NCBI RefSeq assembly: GCF_003752365.1 | Contig: NZ_RJUO01000001.1 | Location: forward strand, 186,001 to 250,000 | Direction of reading: 5' to 3' | DNA: 64,000 bases | Source: Frondihabitans sp. PhB188 | Lineage (GTDB): Bacteria > Actinomycetota > Actinomycetes > Actinomycetales > Microbacteriaceae | Shown: positions 45,593 through 59,228 of the stretch, piece after piece | How positions within the stretch are numbered: the stretch's first letter is position 1 | Layout: each line of letters opens with the position of its first letter | Notes under the pieces: model-generated | The model's database searches: none | Seen by the model: only the letters and a program-made list of their open reading frames with translations | What the model was told of the DNA's origin: nothing | Translations under genes and position numbers: made by a program

Positions 45593-46689
45593 CGACGTAC
45601 CTCCTCGCCGGCGGCGGCACCGCCGGGCACGTGAACCCCCTCCTGGCGACTGCCGATCGGCTCCGCAGCCGCGAGCCCGACGCGACGATCCTGGTGCTGG
45701 GCACCGCCGAGGGCCTCGAGGCCCGGCTCGTCCCGGCCCGCGGCTACGAGCTGCTCACCGTGCCGCGCCTTCCCTTCCCGCGGCGCCTGAACGCGGCCGC
45801 CCTCCGCTTCCCATCGCGGATCGTCGGCTCGGTGCGCGGCGTCCGCTCGATCCTCCGCGACCGCGGAGTCGACGTCGTCATCGGGTTCGGCGGCTACGCG
45901 GCCGCGCCCGCCTACCTGGCCGCCTGGCGCGCCAGGGTTCCGATCGTCGTGCACGAGGCCAACGCCAAGCCCGGCATCGCCAACGTGCTCGGCTCGTTCG
46001 CGACGAAGCACGTCGGCGTCGTCTTCGCGTCGACGAAGCTGCGCCACGCGCGCCAGGTCGGGATGCCCCTGCGCGTCGAGATCGAGACCCTCGACCGCCA
46101 CGCGGTCAAGAGCGAGGCGCTCCAGTTCTTCGGCCTCGACGAGTCGCTGCCGACCCTGCTCGTCACGGGAGGGTCGACGGGCGCGCGACGGATCAACGAC
46201 ACGCTGTCGAGGGCCGCCGAGGTCGTGCTCGGATCGGGCTGGCAGATCCTGCACATCACCGGCGAGAAGTCCGAGCTCGGGCCGTCCAGCCTGGCGAACT
46301 ACCACATCGTGAAGTACTGCGATCGCATGGATCTCGCCCTCGCCGCTGCCGACTTCGTCGTCTCCCGCGCAGGATCAGCGACCGTCTCCGAGCTGACCGC
46401 CCTGGGCCTGCCCGCCGTGCTCGTGCCCTATCCCGTCGGCAACGGCGAGCAGCGCTTCAACGCCACCGACGTGGTCGACGCCGGCGGCGCCGTCCTGGTC
46501 GCCGACGCCGAGTTCACGCCGGCGTGGGTGCGCTCGAAGCTCGTGCCGATCCTGCTCGACCGGGCCCGCATCGCCGACATGACCGTCCGCGCGGCCTCCG
46601 TCGGGGTGCGCGACGGCGCCGACAAGACGGTCGACCTCGTCCTCGAGGCCACTCCCGCGTCCACCTCCACACGAATCGCGAACTCATGA
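45589..46689 (+). CDS. murG: UDP-GlcNAc:lipid I N-acetylglucosaminyltransferase MurG
   Basis: Protein of 366 residues, GTG start overlapping the ftsW stop (GTGA). Motifs: '[20 protein letters not shown]' (first Gly-rich loop), '[18 protein letters not shown]', '[17 protein letters not shown]', '[17 protein letters not shown]' and the UDP-GlcNAc site '[20 protein letters not shown]'. It completes lipid II at the inner membrane face. Its TGA overlaps the ATG of murC. Confidence 0.96.
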   Translation: MTTYLLAGGGTAGHVNPLLATADRLRSREPDATILVLGTAEGLEARLVPARGYELLTVPRLPFPRRLNAAALRFPSRIVGSVRGVRSILRDRGVDVVIGFGGYAAAPAYLAAWRARVPIVVHEANAKPGIANVLGSFATKHVGVVFASTKLRHARQVGMPLRVEIETLDRHAVKSEALQFFGLDESLPTLLVTGGSTGARRINDTLSRAAEVVLGSGWQILHITGEKSELGPSSLANYHIVKYCDRMDLALAAADFVVSRAGSATVSELTALGLPAVLVPYPVGNGEQRFNATDVVDAGGAVLVADAEFTPAWVRSKLVPILLDRARIADMTVRAASVGVRDGADKTVDLVLEATPASTSTRIANS

Positions 46690-48092
46690 TCAAGCCCGAC
46701 CTCGACCAGCCGCTTCCCGAGACGATCGGGCGCGCGCACTTCGTCGGAATCGGCGGCTCCGGCATGAGCGGCATCGCCCGCGTCTTCCTCGCTGCAGGCA
46801 TCCCGGTCTCGGGCTCCGACTCGCGCGAGAGCGGCAACGTCGAGGCGCTCCGCGCGCTCGGAGCCACCGTCGCGATCGGCCACGACGCGGCCAACGTCGG
46901 CGACGCCGACACCCTCGTGGTGACCGGCGCCCTCTGGCAGGACAACCCGGAGTACCAGCTCGCCCTCGAGCGGGGCATCCCCGTGCTCCACCGCTCGCAG
47001 GCGCTCGCGTGGCTGATCGGCGGGCACCGGCTGGTGTCGGTCGCGGGCGCGCACGGCAAGACCACCTCGACCGGCATGATCATCACGGCTCTGCTCGAGG
47101 CCGACCGCGACCCGAGCTTCGTCAACGGCGGCGTCATCCAGTCGCTCGGCGTCAGCGCCAAGGGCGGTGCCGACGACCTCTTCGTGATCGAGGCCGACGA
47201 GTCCGACGGCTCGTTCCTGCTCTACGACACGTCGATCGCCCTGATCACGAACGTCGACGCCGACCACCTCGACCACTACGGCTCGCGCGAGGCCTTCGAC
47301 GAGGCGTTCGTCGCCTTCGCCTCGGCGGCGAGCGAGTTCGTCGCCATCTCGAGCGACGATCCCGGGGCCGTCGCCGTGTCTCACAAGCTCGATCGCTCGA
47401 AGGTCGTCACCTTCGGCGCGGCCGCCGACGCCGACATCCGCGTCGCCGACGTCACCACCTCGGGCCCGGTGGCCTTCACCCTCGTGCATGCAGGCGTCGA
47501 GCGCCGCGTGCAGCTCAGCGTGCCCGGCCACCACAACGCCCTGAACGCCGCAGGCGCCTACGCCGTGCTCACGGGGCTCGGTCTCAGCCCCGAGGAGTCC
47601 ATCGCGGGCCTCGAGGTCTTCGGCGGCACCCAGCGCCGCTTCGAGCTGCACGGGACAGTGCGCGGGGTGAGCGTCTTCGACGACTACGCGCACCACCCGA
47701 CCGAGGTCGCGGCCGCGCTGCAGGCCGCGCGCAGCGTCGTCGGCGACGGTCGCCTGATCGCGGTCCATCAGCCTCACCTCTACAGCCGCACCCAGATGAT
47801 GGCGGGAGAGTTCGCCGACGCGTACGAGTCCCTCGCCGACCACACGGTGGTGCTCGACGTCTACGGCGCACGCGAAGACCCGGTGCCCGGAGTGACCGGT
47901 GCCCTCGTCACCGAGCGCTTCCGCGACGCCGCCAAGGCCGACTACGTCCCCGACTGGCAGGCGGCCGCCGACCGCGTCGCCGAGATCGCCCGCGAGGGCG
48001 ACTTCGTGATCACCCTCGGCTGCGGAGACGTCTACCGGATCGTCCCGCAGCTGCTCGGCAGCCTCGAGGCGACGCCGGAGAGCGCCGCGTGA
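46686..48092 (+). CDS. murC: UDP-N-acetylmuramate-amino acid ligase MurC
   Basis: Protein of 468 residues. N-terminal '[20 protein letters not shown]', ATP loop '[20 protein letters not shown]', '[15 protein letters not shown]', '[13 protein letters not shown]' and '[20 protein letters not shown]' are MurC hallmarks. It adds the first amino acid to UDP-MurNAc; this is usually L-Ala, but in type B actinobacterial walls it can be Gly, and specificity cannot be read here. The ATG overlaps the murG stop. ftsQ begins 10 nt after its stop. Confidence 0.96.
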   Translation: MIKPDLDQPLPETIGRAHFVGIGGSGMSGIARVFLAAGIPVSGSDSRESGNVEALRALGATVAIGHDAANVGDADTLVVTGALWQDNPEYQLALERGIPVLHRSQALAWLIGGHRLVSVAGAHGKTTSTGMIITALLEADRDPSFVNGGVIQSLGVSAKGGADDLFVIEADESDGSFLLYDTSIALITNVDADHLDHYGSREAFDEAFVAFASAASEFVAISSDDPGAVAVSHKLDRSKVVTFGAAADADIRVADVTTSGPVAFTLVHAGVERRVQLSVPGHHNALNAAGAYAVLTGLGLSPEESIAGLEVFGGTQRRFELHGTVRGVSVFDDYAHHPTEVAAALQAARSVVGDGRLIAVHQPHLYSRTQMMAGEFADAYESLADHTVVLDVYGAREDPVPGVTGALVTERFRDAAKADYVPDWQAAADRVAEIAREGDFVITLGCGDVYRIVPQLLGSLEATPESAA

Positions 48093-48102
48093 CAGGCGAC
48101 TC

Positions 48103-49122
48103 ATGAAGCGCCCCGAGGGATTCGACCGTCACGCTCCGGCCGAGCGGCCCGAAGCACCACAGGCGGCAGCACCGTCGAAGCCCGTTCGCGCCGGGGTCGC
48201 GCCGTCGAGGCCGGCTGCGAGCCGGCCCGCCGTGCCGGTGCCGGGCCCGCGGACGAAGGCCCCGGCGGTGGAGCCCGCAGTCCCTGCGCCCGTCGATCTG
48301 CCCCGGGACGACCGCGGTGCCGCCGAGGCGCGCGATCGCGCCCGTGACGCGCGCCGACAGGCCCGGCGTGCGGCCGCTGCGCGCCGAGCCGTCGAGCGGA
48401 CCGAGGTGCGCCGCTTCACCCGGCGCACGCGCCACCGCCGCGCCACCCTCATCACCGCAGGCGCCGTCGTGCTCGCGCTGGTCGCGACGGTCACGATCAG
48501 CGTGTTCTCGCCGGCCCTGTCGCTGCAGACCATCACCGTCCAGGGAACGTCGCGCGTCGACAGGGCGCAGGTGCTCTCGTCACTGGACGCACAGGTCGGC
48601 AAGCCGCTGGCGCTGATCGACTTCACGGCCGTCAAGAGAGACCTCTCGGAGTTCCCGCTGATCGAGTCGTACGTCACCGAGACGAAGCCGCCGCACACGC
48701 TGGTGATCCGCATCACGGAGCGCGAGCCGATCGCCTCGGTGAAGGTCGGCAAGACGTACGAGCTCGTCGACCCGGCCGGCGTGGTCATCGCGACGTCGAC
48801 CAGGAAGCCCGCCGGTGTCCCGGTCGTCGGCCTCAAGGGCGGAAGCGTCGACAGCAAGGTGTTCCGGTCGACGGCGGAGGTGCTTCTGGCGCTGCCGGCC
48901 GAGCTGCTGAAGAAGGTGGCGTCGGTCTCGGCGTCGACCGCCGACGACGTCACGCTCACCCTCACGGGCGGCGAGCAGGTCGTCTGGGGGAGCGCCGACC
49001 GGTCGGCGAAGAAGGCGCAGCTGCTGACGGGGCTCATCCGCGACCACAACGCGCGCGATCCGCAGCAGTCGGTGCAGTACGACGTGTCGGCTCCCGACAA
49101 CGGCATCATCCGCACCAAGTAG
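48103..49122 (+). CDS. ftsQ: cell division protein FtsQ (DivIB)
   Basis: Protein of 339 residues. A long Pro/Ala/Arg-rich cytoplasmic N terminus (about 120 residues) leads to one membrane helix ('LITAGAVVLALVATVTISVF'), a POTRA domain ('LQTITVQGTSRVDRAQVLSS') and the FtsQ beta domain ('TLVIRITEREPIASVKVGKT', 'YELVDPAGVVIATS'). FtsQ scaffolds the divisome outside the membrane. The N-terminal tail is much longer than in enterobacteria, as is usual in actinobacteria. It ends the mur run; a 160-nt promoter-like gap follows before ftsZ. Confidence 0.92.
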   Translation: MKRPEGFDRHAPAERPEAPQAAAPSKPVRAGVAPSRPAASRPAVPVPGPRTKAPAVEPAVPAPVDLPRDDRGAAEARDRARDARRQARRAAAARRAVERTEVRRFTRRTRHRRATLITAGAVVLALVATVTISVFSPALSLQTITVQGTSRVDRAQVLSSLDAQVGKPLALIDFTAVKRDLSEFPLIESYVTETKPPHTLVIRITEREPIASVKVGKTYELVDPAGVVIATSTRKPAGVPVVGLKGGSVDSKVFRSTAEVLLALPAELLKKVASVSASTADDVTLTLTGGEQVVWGSADRSAKKAQLLTGLIRDHNARDPQQSVQYDVSAPDNGIIRTK

Positions 49123-49226
49123 CGTGGAGCTCGACCCGATTCGCGCGACACGCGGCTCACGTCGACACAGGTCGCGCCGGGTCGACCTACCTTGTGACTG
49201 CAGATATGCATACTGCGCATAACATT

Positions 49227-49251
49227 AACCTTGAAGTTCAACTTGAAGGTT
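49227..49251. promoter_or_regulatory. 25-bp imperfect palindrome before ftsZ, candidate FtsR/MerR operator
   Basis: AACCTTGAAGTT and AACTTGAAGGTT flank a central C and form an inverted repeat with one mismatched pair. It lies 32-56 bp before the ftsZ start in an unusually AT-rich stretch of a GC-rich gap. ACATTAAC just to the left (49223-49230) and TTCAAC within it recur before the second merR gene. Confidence 0.55.
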
Positions 49252-49282
49252 TGCGAGAACTTCCACCAGGCGGAGGCCGGAC

Positions 49283-50431
49283 GTGACAACGAACCATAAC
49301 TACCTAGCCGTGATCAAGGTCGTCGGTGTCGGCGGCGGTGGCGTCAACGCCGTCAACCGCATGATCGAGCTCGGGCTTCGCGGCGTCGAGTTCATCGCGA
49401 TCAACACCGACGCGCAGGCTCTGCTGCTGAGCGACGCCGACGTCAAGCTCGACGTCGGCCGCGAGCTCACGCGAGGCCTCGGCGCAGGCGCCGACCCCGA
49501 GGTCGGTCGTCGCGCCGCCGAAGACCACGCCGAGGAGATCGAGGAGGCCCTCGCCGGGGCCGACATGGTCTTCGTCACGGCGGGCGAGGGCGGCGGCACG
49601 GGCACCGGCGGTGCTCCGGTCGTGGCTCGCATCGCCAAGTCGATCGGCGCCCTCACGATCGGCGTCGTCACGAAGCCCTTCGGGTTCGAGGGTCGTCGTC
49701 GTCAGGCGCAGGCCGAGGCCGGCGTCGCGCAGCTCAAAGAAGAGGTCGACACCCTCATCGTCGTTCCGAACGACCGCCTCCTCGAGATCTCCGAGCGCGG
49801 CATCTCGATGGTCGAGGCCTTCGGCACCGCCGACCAGGTGCTCCTCGCGGGTGTGCAGGGCATCACCGACCTCATCACGACCCCGGGTCTGATCAACCTC
49901 GACTTCGCCGACGTGAAGAGCGTCATGCAGGGCGCGGGCTCCGCGCTCATGGGCATCGGCTCGTCGCGCGGCGCCGATCGCGCCATCAAGGCAGCCGAGC
50001 TGGCCGTCGCGTCGCCGCTGCTCGAGGCCTCCATCGACGGAGCCCACGGCGTGCTGCTCTCGATCCAGGGCGGCTCGAACCTCGGCATCTTCGAGATCAA
50101 CGACGCTGCGCGCCTGGTCCAGGAGGCCGTGCACCCCGAGGCGAACATCATCTTCGGTGCCGTCATCGACGACACGCTCGGCGACGAGGTCCGGGTGACC
50201 GTCATCGCCGCCGGCTTCGACGGCGGCGAGCCGACCACCAAGACCAAGGAGCGCCGCGCGAGCTTCGTCGAGACCGACGGCCCCGCCACCACCACGGTCG
50301 CCGGTGTCTCGGCCATCGCCGACAGCGGCGCGGCCCCGACGTACACCCGCCCCCAGGAGCCCGCCCAGAGCCCCGACCCGGTGTTCGACGACGGCGACGA
50401 CGACCTCGACGTCCCCGACTTCCTCAAGTAG
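49283..50431 (+). CDS. ftsZ: cell division GTPase FtsZ
   Basis: Protein of 382 residues, GTG start with GGCGGAGG upstream. Tubulin/FtsZ features: '[20 protein letters not shown]', GTP signature '[16 protein letters not shown]', '[17 protein letters not shown]', T7 loop '[20 protein letters not shown]', and the conserved C-terminal peptide '[11 protein letters not shown]' that binds SepF and other partners. It polymerises into the Z ring. Its own promoter region with a palindrome precedes it, and the division genes after it are probably cotranscribed. Confidence 0.98.
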   Translation: MTTNHNYLAVIKVVGVGGGGVNAVNRMIELGLRGVEFIAINTDAQALLLSDADVKLDVGRELTRGLGAGADPEVGRRAAEDHAEEIEEALAGADMVFVTAGEGGGTGTGGAPVVARIAKSIGALTIGVVTKPFGFEGRRRQAQAEAGVAQLKEEVDTLIVVPNDRLLEISERGISMVEAFGTADQVLLAGVQGITDLITTPGLINLDFADVKSVMQGAGSALMGIGSSRGADRAIKAAELAVASPLLEASIDGAHGVLLSIQGGSNLGIFEINDAARLVQEAVHPEANIIFGAVIDDTLGDEVRVTVIAAGFDGGEPTTKTKERRASFVETDGPATTTVAGVSAIADSGAAPTYTRPQEPAQSPDPVFDDGDDDLDVPDFLK

Positions 50432-50448
50432 CGGCCATCCCTCCGGCT

Positions 50449-51135
50449 ATGGCTGCGCTCTCCGACCTCGCGGGCCGTGTCGACGACGTCTTCGGACGCA
50501 TCGCCGATGCGGCCCGCTCGGCCGGTCGGGACCCGGACGAGCTCACGACGATCGTCGTGACGAAGTTCCATCCGGCGCAGCTCGTTCGAGACCTCCACGC
50601 GCTCGGAATCCGAGATGTCGGCGAGAACCGCCATCAGGAGGCGCAGGCCAAGGCCGCCGAGACGAGCGATCTCGACGGGCTCCGGTGGCACTTCGTCGGA
50701 CAGCTCCAGTCGAAGAAGGCCCGTCAGGCTCGTGCCTACGCCTCTGTCGTGCACTCGCTCGACCGCGCCAGTGTGATCGACGCCCTGGCGACCGACGACG
50801 GCACTGTGCTGGACGGCTTCGTGCAGGTGAACCTCACCGACGATCCGGGTCGCGGCGGAGTGCAGGCGGACGACCTCGAAGCGGTCGCCGAGCGCGTCCT
50901 CCAGAGTCCCGGCATCGTGCTCCGCGGCGTCATGGCGGTCGCTCCGGTGCAAGGAGACCCCCGGCTCGCCTTCGCACGCCTCCGGGGTCTCTCCGAGCGC
51001 GTGCGCTCCCTGTCGCCCGGGGCCGACCGGATCTCCGCCGGGATGTCTCTCGACTTCGCCGAGGCCATCGCCGAAGGCGCGACACACCTACGAATCGGCA
51101 CCGCAATCACCGGAAACCGCCCCGACGCTCGTTAA
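50449..51135 (+). CDS. pyridoxal phosphate homeostasis protein (YggS/PLPBP)
   Basis: Protein of 228 residues with the alanine-racemase-like barrel of PLPBP. The PLP-binding Lys is in '[20 protein letters not shown]'; other family segments are '[14 protein letters not shown]', '[14 protein letters not shown]', '[16 protein letters not shown]', '[20 protein letters not shown]' and 'IGTAITGNR'. It binds PLP and affects vitamin B6 and amino acid balance; no catalytic reaction is established. Location between ftsZ and sepF is widely conserved. The initiation region has no Shine-Dalgarno; it begins 17 nt after the ftsZ stop. Confidence 0.93.
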   Translation: MAALSDLAGRVDDVFGRIADAARSAGRDPDELTTIVVTKFHPAQLVRDLHALGIRDVGENRHQEAQAKAAETSDLDGLRWHFVGQLQSKKARQARAYASVVHSLDRASVIDALATDDGTVLDGFVQVNLTDDPGRGGVQADDLEAVAERVLQSPGIVLRGVMAVAPVQGDPRLAFARLRGLSERVRSLSPGADRISAGMSLDFAEAIAEGATHLRIGTAITGNRPDAR

Positions 51136-51169
51136 TGTCGATGCAGACGAGCCACGACCGGAGGACACC

Positions 51170-51736
51170 ATGGCGAACCCCCTCAAGAAGAGCCTGATCT
51201 ACCTCGGGCTTGCCGACGAAGAACTCGAATACGACGGCAACGCCCCCCAGAGCGAGTCGCGGCCCCAGCCGGCCGCCGTGCAGCAGACGGCGCCGCAGCC
51301 GGCTGTCGCGCACCCCGCGCAGAAGTCCGCGCACCCCCACAAGCAGGCTCCGGCCTCGCCCGTGCAGCCGGTCCCGGCTCCCGTGGCGAACAAGGCCCCT
51401 GTGACGCCCCTGAGGCGCCCCACGTCGACCAAGAATGCGGTAGCCACCGAGATGAACGAAATCCTCACCGTCCACCCGCGCGAGTACAAGGACGCCCAGT
51501 CGATCGCGGCCAGCTTCCGCGACGGCATCCCCGTCATCATCAACCTCTCGCAGATGAGCGAGGGCGATGCTCGTCGTCTCGTCGACTTCGCCAGCGGACT
51601 CTCCCAGGGTCTGTACGGCAAGATCGAGAGGGTGACGAACAAGGTGTTCCTTCTCTCGCCGTCGCACATCGCCGTCAGCGGCGACCAGGCCGAGGCAGAG
51701 TCCGACATCGACGCGTCGTTCTTCGCCCAGTCCTGA
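51170..51736 (+). CDS. sepF: cell division protein SepF
   Basis: Protein of 188 residues. The N-terminal amphipathic membrane-binding helix is '[20 protein letters not shown]', followed by a Gln/Pro/Ala-rich linker of about 80 residues and the SepF core ('[20 protein letters not shown]', '[20 protein letters not shown]', '[20 protein letters not shown]', 'KVFLLSP'). SepF anchors FtsZ filaments to the membrane, replacing FtsA, which is absent here. GGAGG before the ATG and TAATGT at 51133 suggest a local promoter. Confidence 0.95.
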   Translation: MANPLKKSLIYLGLADEELEYDGNAPQSESRPQPAAVQQTAPQPAVAHPAQKSAHPHKQAPASPVQPVPAPVANKAPVTPLRRPTSTKNAVATEMNEILTVHPREYKDAQSIAASFRDGIPVIINLSQMSEGDARRLVDFASGLSQGLYGKIERVTNKVFLLSPSHIAVSGDQAEAESDIDASFFAQS

Positions 51737-51805
51737 GAACCTCCCCGGGGCTGGCTTCCGCCGGCGGGGCCTCCCCGCACTATCACAGCGAGTTGAATCC
51801 CCTCG

Positions 51806-52102
51806 ATGATCGTCCAGCCCATTGCCACGATCGTGTACGTCGCGCTCCTCATCTTCTTCCTGCTGATGTGGGCGCGGTTCATCTTCGACCTGACCCAGTC
51901 GGTGAGCCGCACGTACCGCCCCAAGGGTCCGCTCCTCCTGCTCGCCGAGGTGACTTACACCGTCACCGATCCGCCCATCAAGGCGATCCGGCGGGTGCTC
52001 CCTCCGATCCGCCTCGGTGCTGTCGCGCTCGACTTCGGCTGGAGCATCGTGATGCTGCTCGTCGTCGTGCTGATGAGCGTCGCCTCGGCCCTCCAGCGCT
52101 GA
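51806..52102 (+). CDS. YggT-family membrane protein
   Basis: Protein of 98 residues with two membrane segments ('IATIVYVALLIFFLLMWARF' and 'LDFGWSIVMLLVVVLMSVAS') and the YggT middle motif 'VTYTVTDPPIKAIRRVLPPI'. The family is conserved next to sepF and divIVA in Gram-positive bacteria; a role in division or osmotic tolerance is suggested but unproven. The gene lies 69 nt after sepF. Confidence 0.9.
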   Translation: MIVQPIATIVYVALLIFFLLMWARFIFDLTQSVSRTYRPKGPLLLLAEVTYTVTDPPIKAIRRVLPPIRLGAVALDFGWSIVMLLVVVLMSVASALQR

Positions 52103-52284
52103 CGGCCGGTTCGTCTCGCGACTCGCGCGACGCGCGGATGACCCTCAGCCTTCAGGTCAGGTCGACTGTTGTCGTTGTAGGCTGAGTCAGTACGGTGTCC
52201 CCATCGGCCTCTCTCGTTCAGGGCGAGACGAAGCGACAGACACCATTCCCAGACCATGTACCAGAGATTCACGAGGTGACGGCA

Positions 52285-53136
52285 ATGGCTTTGACGCCTG
52301 AAGACGTAGTCAACAAGCGGTTCCAGCCGACGAAGTTCCGTGAGGGCTACGACCAAGACGAGGTAGACGACTTCCTCGACGAGGTCGTGGTCGAGCTTCG
52401 TCGTCTCGGCCAGGAGAACGAAGAGCTCCGCCAGCGTCTCGCTACGAGCGAGTCGAAGGCCGAAGACCTTCAGCGCCAGGCGTCCGCCGCCCCGGCAGCG
52501 GCCGCTCCCGTCGCCATCGAGAAGGCCCCCGAGCCCGAGCCGACCCCGGAGCCCGTCGCGGCCGCCCCGGTCGTCGAGTCGGAGCCCGAGCCCGCTCCGG
52601 CGCCCGCCGCCGTCTCTGCTCCTCCCGCCTACTCCGCGCCGACCGTCGACGAGACGACCAGCACGAACAACCTCCTGCAGCTCGCGCGCCGCCTCCACGA
52701 GGAGCACGTCCGCGAGGGCATCGAGAAGCGCGACGCGCTCATCGCCGAGGGTCACGCCACCGCCGCTCAGCTCGTCTCCGAGGCCGAGACCACCTCGCGC
52801 ACCAAGACCGAGCAGTTCGAGGCCGAGCACCAGGCCCGCGTGGCCGCGCTCGAGGCCGAGCAGAAGGCCAAGGCCGACCAGTTCGACACCGAGTTCCGCG
52901 CCCGCCAGGAGAAGATCGAGGGCGAGCAGCGCGTGCAGGTCGAGCGCCTCGACAACGAGCGCATCGGCCTCGAGCACCGCATCGACGAGCTGCGCGGCTT
53001 CGAGCGCGAGTACCGCGCCAAGCTCAAGAGCTACATCGAGGGCCAGCTTCGCGAGCTCGACGGCGAAGGCGCCCCCGAGCCGGTGTCGGCGCAGTCCGCC
53101 GCTCCGGCCAGCTTCCAGGGCTTTGGCTCGAACTAG
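52285..53136 (+). CDS. divIVA: polar growth and division protein DivIVA (Wag31)
   Basis: Protein of 283 residues. N-terminal lipid-binding domain 'ALTPEDVVNKRFQPTKFREG' and 'YDQDEVDDFLDEVVVELRRL', then a Pro/Glu/Ala-rich hinge (residues about 68-125) and a long coiled coil from about 130 to 255 ('RLHEEHVREGIEKRDALIAE', 'ERIGLEHRIDELRGFEREYR'). DivIVA marks curved membrane at poles and recruits wall synthesis. GAGGTG lies before the ATG; TAGGCT at 52178 is a likely -10 with a leader of about 95 nt. The stop lies inside the start region of lspA. Confidence 0.95.
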   Translation: MALTPEDVVNKRFQPTKFREGYDQDEVDDFLDEVVVELRRLGQENEELRQRLATSESKAEDLQRQASAAPAAAAPVAIEKAPEPEPTPEPVAAAPVVESEPEPAPAPAAVSAPPAYSAPTVDETTSTNNLLQLARRLHEEHVREGIEKRDALIAEGHATAAQLVSEAETTSRTKTEQFEAEHQARVAALEAEQKAKADQFDTEFRARQEKIEGEQRVQVERLDNERIGLEHRIDELRGFEREYRAKLKSYIEGQLRELDGEGAPEPVSAQSAAPASFQGFGSN

Positions 53137-53740
53137 AACGGCTACCCCGAAGGCCAGTGTCCGCGTCCTGCTGACACTGGCCTTCGTCGCGGTAGTCGTC
53201 TATGCGCTCGACCAGGGCAGCAAGTACCTCGTGGTGCACAGCCTCATCGTGGGCGAGCAGGTCGACGTCCTGGGCGAGTTCCTGCAGCTGCACTTCGTGA
53301 AGAACCCCGGCGCCGCGTTCTCGCTCGCCACCGGATCGACCTGGGTGTTCTCGATCGCCGCGGCCGCCGTGGTCGTCGCGATCATCGTCTTCTCCCGGCG
53401 CATCCGCTCGTTCCGCTGGGCGCTCATGCTCGGCATGCTGCTGGGCGGCACTCTCGGCAACTTGACCGACCGCCTGTTCCGCGAGCCGGGCTTCGGCGTC
53501 GGCCACGTGATCGACTTCATCTACTTCCCGAAGCTCCTGCCGGCGATCTTCAACGTCGCCGACACCTTCATCGTCTCGAGCATGGGCCTTCTGCTCCTGC
53601 TGACGCTTCTGGGCATCGGCCTCGACGGCCAGCGCGTCGTGCGCGTGCCGAAAGGCGCTCCGGCGCAGGATCCCGCCGCTGTCGCCCGACCCGACGCCGC
53701 CGCGACGAGCCCCGAGCCGTCCTCCCGGGACGCCTCGTGA
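53123..53740 (+). CDS. lspA: lipoprotein signal peptidase (signal peptidase II)
   Basis: Protein of 205 residues with four membrane helices. Catalytic Asp residues are in '[20 protein letters not shown]' and '[11 protein letters not shown]'; also '[20 protein letters not shown]' and '[16 protein letters not shown]'. It cleaves signal peptides of prolipoproteins before the lipidated Cys, for example the binding protein at 2955-4298. The only in-frame start is TTG 53123, which lies 14 nt inside divIVA, so translation may depend on divIVA. The tail is Ala/Pro-rich. It overlaps rluD by 4 nt. Confidence 0.94.
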   Translation: MARTRTATPKASVRVLLTLAFVAVVVYALDQGSKYLVVHSLIVGEQVDVLGEFLQLHFVKNPGAAFSLATGSTWVFSIAAAAVVVAIIVFSRRIRSFRWALMLGMLLGGTLGNLTDRLFREPGFGVGHVIDFIYFPKLLPAIFNVADTFIVSSMGLLLLLTLLGIGLDGQRVVRVPKGAPAQDPAAVARPDAAATSPEPSSRDAS

Positions 53741-54660
53741 CGGAGTCCCGCTCGCTGCCGGTGCCCGACGGCCTGGCGGGGGAGCGCGTCGACGCCGCCC
53801 TGGCCAAGCTCCTGGGCTTCAGCCGCACCTTCGCCGCCGAGGTGGCAGGGCTCGGGGGAGTGAGCGTCGACCAGCGGATCGTCGGCAAGTCCGACCGCCT
53901 CGAGGCCGGCGCGTGGCTCGAGGTCACCTGGCAACCGAAAGAAGAGCCGACGGTCGTCGCGGTCGACGTGCCCGGCATGGGCATCGTCTTCGACGACGAC
54001 GACCTCGTGGTCGTCGACAAGCCCGTCGGCGTCGCCGCGCACCCGTCGATGGGCTGGACGGGCCCGACCGTGCTCGGCGGTCTCGCCGCGGCAGGGTTCC
54101 GCATCGCCACCAGCGGTGCGGCCGAGCGCGCCGGAATCGTCCACCGCCTCGACGTGGGCACCTCGGGCCTCATGGTCGTCGCGAAGTCGGAGCGCGCCTA
54201 CACGCTCCTCAAGCAGGCCTTCCGCGAGCGGACCGTCGAGAAGATCTACAACGCCGTCGTGCAGGGGCACCCCGACCCGCTGATCGGCACCATCGACGCG
54301 CCGCTCGGCCGCCATCCCTCGTCGTCGTGGAAGTTCGCGGTCGTCGTCGACGGCAAGCCGTCCGTCACGCACTACGAGACGGTCGAGGCGTTCCCCGCCG
54401 CGTCGCTGCTCGAGGTCCACCTCGAGACCGGCCGCACGCACCAGATCCGGGTCCACATGGCCGCACAGCGCCACCCGTGCGTCGGCGACGCGCTCTACGG
54501 CGCGGACCCGACGCTGTCGGCCAAGCTCGGGCTCACGCGGCAGTGGCTGCACGCCGTCCAGCTCGGCTTCGATCACCCGGCGACGGGTGACTGGGTGTCG
54601 TTCCGGTCCGAGTACCCGGCAGACCTTCAACACGCGCTTGAGGTCCTTCGGTCTTCCTGA
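53737..54660 (+). CDS. rluD: 23S rRNA pseudouridine synthase, RluD type
   Basis: Protein of 307 residues with GTG start overlapping lspA (GTGA). An N-terminal S4-like RNA-binding region ('[20 protein letters not shown]') is followed by the synthase core: '[20 protein letters not shown]', catalytic Asp in '[20 protein letters not shown]', '[20 protein letters not shown]' and '[10 protein letters not shown]'. It isomerises uridines to pseudouridine in large-subunit rRNA. The lspA-rluD-dnaE order is typical for actinobacteria. Exact target positions are inferred from the family only. Confidence 0.94.
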   Translation: MTESRSLPVPDGLAGERVDAALAKLLGFSRTFAAEVAGLGGVSVDQRIVGKSDRLEAGAWLEVTWQPKEEPTVVAVDVPGMGIVFDDDDLVVVDKPVGVAAHPSMGWTGPTVLGGLAAAGFRIATSGAAERAGIVHRLDVGTSGLMVVAKSERAYTLLKQAFRERTVEKIYNAVVQGHPDPLIGTIDAPLGRHPSSSWKFAVVVDGKPSVTHYETVEAFPAASLLEVHLETGRTHQIRVHMAAQRHPCVGDALYGADPTLSAKLGLTRQWLHAVQLGFDHPATGDWVSFRSEYPADLQHALEVLRSS

Positions 54661-54740
54661 CTGCGATTTGGAGCGACGCGCCGAGGGATGTCGGCGGCCC
54701 CGGTTACGCTTGTCGCACGCCTTGACCCAGGGGAGAAAAG

Positions 54741-58253
<3,513 letters not shown>

Positions 58254-58346
58254 GCGGCGTGCCCGTCCGCTAGACCCACCGATCCGTCCTCTCCGCCGGA
58301 CCGCGGACTGGCAGATGGGCCGATCGCGGGGGTCTGATCCGCGCGG

Positions 58347-58952
58347 CTAAGGCAGCAGCGCTGCCCACGCGACGGCGCCGGCCGCCGCTCCGCCGGCGGA
58401 GTGCAGCCGCACGGCGCTGCACTCCGGCTTGCGCGCCGCCTGCGCCGCGATCGAGCCGCCGAACTCGTCGCTGAACCCGGACCGCGGCAGCCGCTCCGTC
58501 ACGCTGCGAAGCAGCGCGGGATCCCAGTCGGAGGCCCCGGAACCACGCACGTCGAGCGACGTCGCCATCTCGAGCAGGTGCCCCTCCGCATCGAATGCGG
58601 GGTCGACCGACCTCCACATGTGCCGCTCGATCACCTCGCGCACGCGCCCGCGCCGCACAGGAGCCCAGCCCGCTCCGGCCCCGAAGACGGCCGCGACGGC
58701 ACCGCCCGCCTCCTCGAAGGGCACGGCGACGGCGTCGAAGTGCGGAGCCAGCCCGGCGTCGTGCAGCATCCCCGCGACGAAGAGCAGCTCGGCGTCGTAA
58801 GGCAGGTCGATTCGCTCCGCGAGCGCGACGGCCCAGGCCCACGAGCGCAGGCTGTGGGCGACGAGCGCGGGGCTCATCCACTCGCGCGCCGCCTCGAGGG
58901 CGAGCGCGGCGGCGGGGGTCGGGGCAGCGAGGAGGGCGTCGATGTCGGTCAC
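58347..58952 (-). CDS. HD-domain metal-dependent phosphohydrolase-like protein
   Basis: Protein of 201 residues with GTG start. HD-type ligands are seen in 'SPALVAHSLRSWAWAVALAE' (His) and 'LLFVAGMLHDAGLAPHFD' (His-Asp pair), followed by 'VIERHMWRSVDPAFDAEGHL'. The pattern resembles small HD proteins related to cyanamide hydratase or nucleotide phosphohydrolases; the substrate is unknown. The C-terminal 25 residues are Ala/Gly-rich. It converges with dnaE across a 93-bp gap in which I see no clear terminator. No Shine-Dalgarno is evident, so the start is moderately certain. Confidence 0.8.
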   Translation of the reverse strand: MTDIDALLAAPTPAAALALEAAREWMSPALVAHSLRSWAWAVALAERIDLPYDAELLFVAGMLHDAGLAPHFDAVAVPFEEAGGAVAAVFGAGAGWAPVRRGRVREVIERHMWRSVDPAFDAEGHLLEMATSLDVRGSGASDWDPALLRSVTERLPRSGFSDEFGGSIAAQAARKPECSAVRLHSAGGAAAGAVAWAALLP

Positions 58953-59135
58953 GCGCTCAGGCTAGGCGGGGCGCGGCCCCGAGCGGGAGGGGCCTGCCTG
59001 CCTAGCCACGTCGAGTTCCTGCCGTCGTCAGCGGGAGGGCCGTGGTTCGCCGGGGCGGGATCGTGCGGGGGCTGGAATCATGCTCGTGCGGGTCCGCGTC
59101 GTAATCGGCGCGCCCCCCGGCGACACGCCCTGACT

Positions 59136-59219
59136 GACGAGCGCCCGCCGAACCCGACGAGCGCGGGCCCGACGCGACGAGCGCCTGCGAACGCGACGAG
59201 CGCCCGCCGAACCCGACGA
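59136..59219. repeat. 20-bp tandem repeat, about four copies
   Basis: Units beginning GACGAGCGCC start at 59136, 59156, 59176, 59195 and (partial) 59215, that is with 19-20 bp spacing; the first and fourth are nearly identical over 20 bp. They fill the end of the 276-bp gap between the HD gene and the quinone reductase gene and run almost up to the latter's stop. The remainder of the gap holds nothing I can support as a gene. Confidence 0.8.
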
Positions 59220-59228
59220 GCATCGCGG

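Noticed and set aside
42784-46305. 1173-codon minus-strand frame across murD-ftsW-murG
   Set aside because: Composition is that of antisense to high-GC genes and no domain is recognisable; the plus-strand genes are certain.
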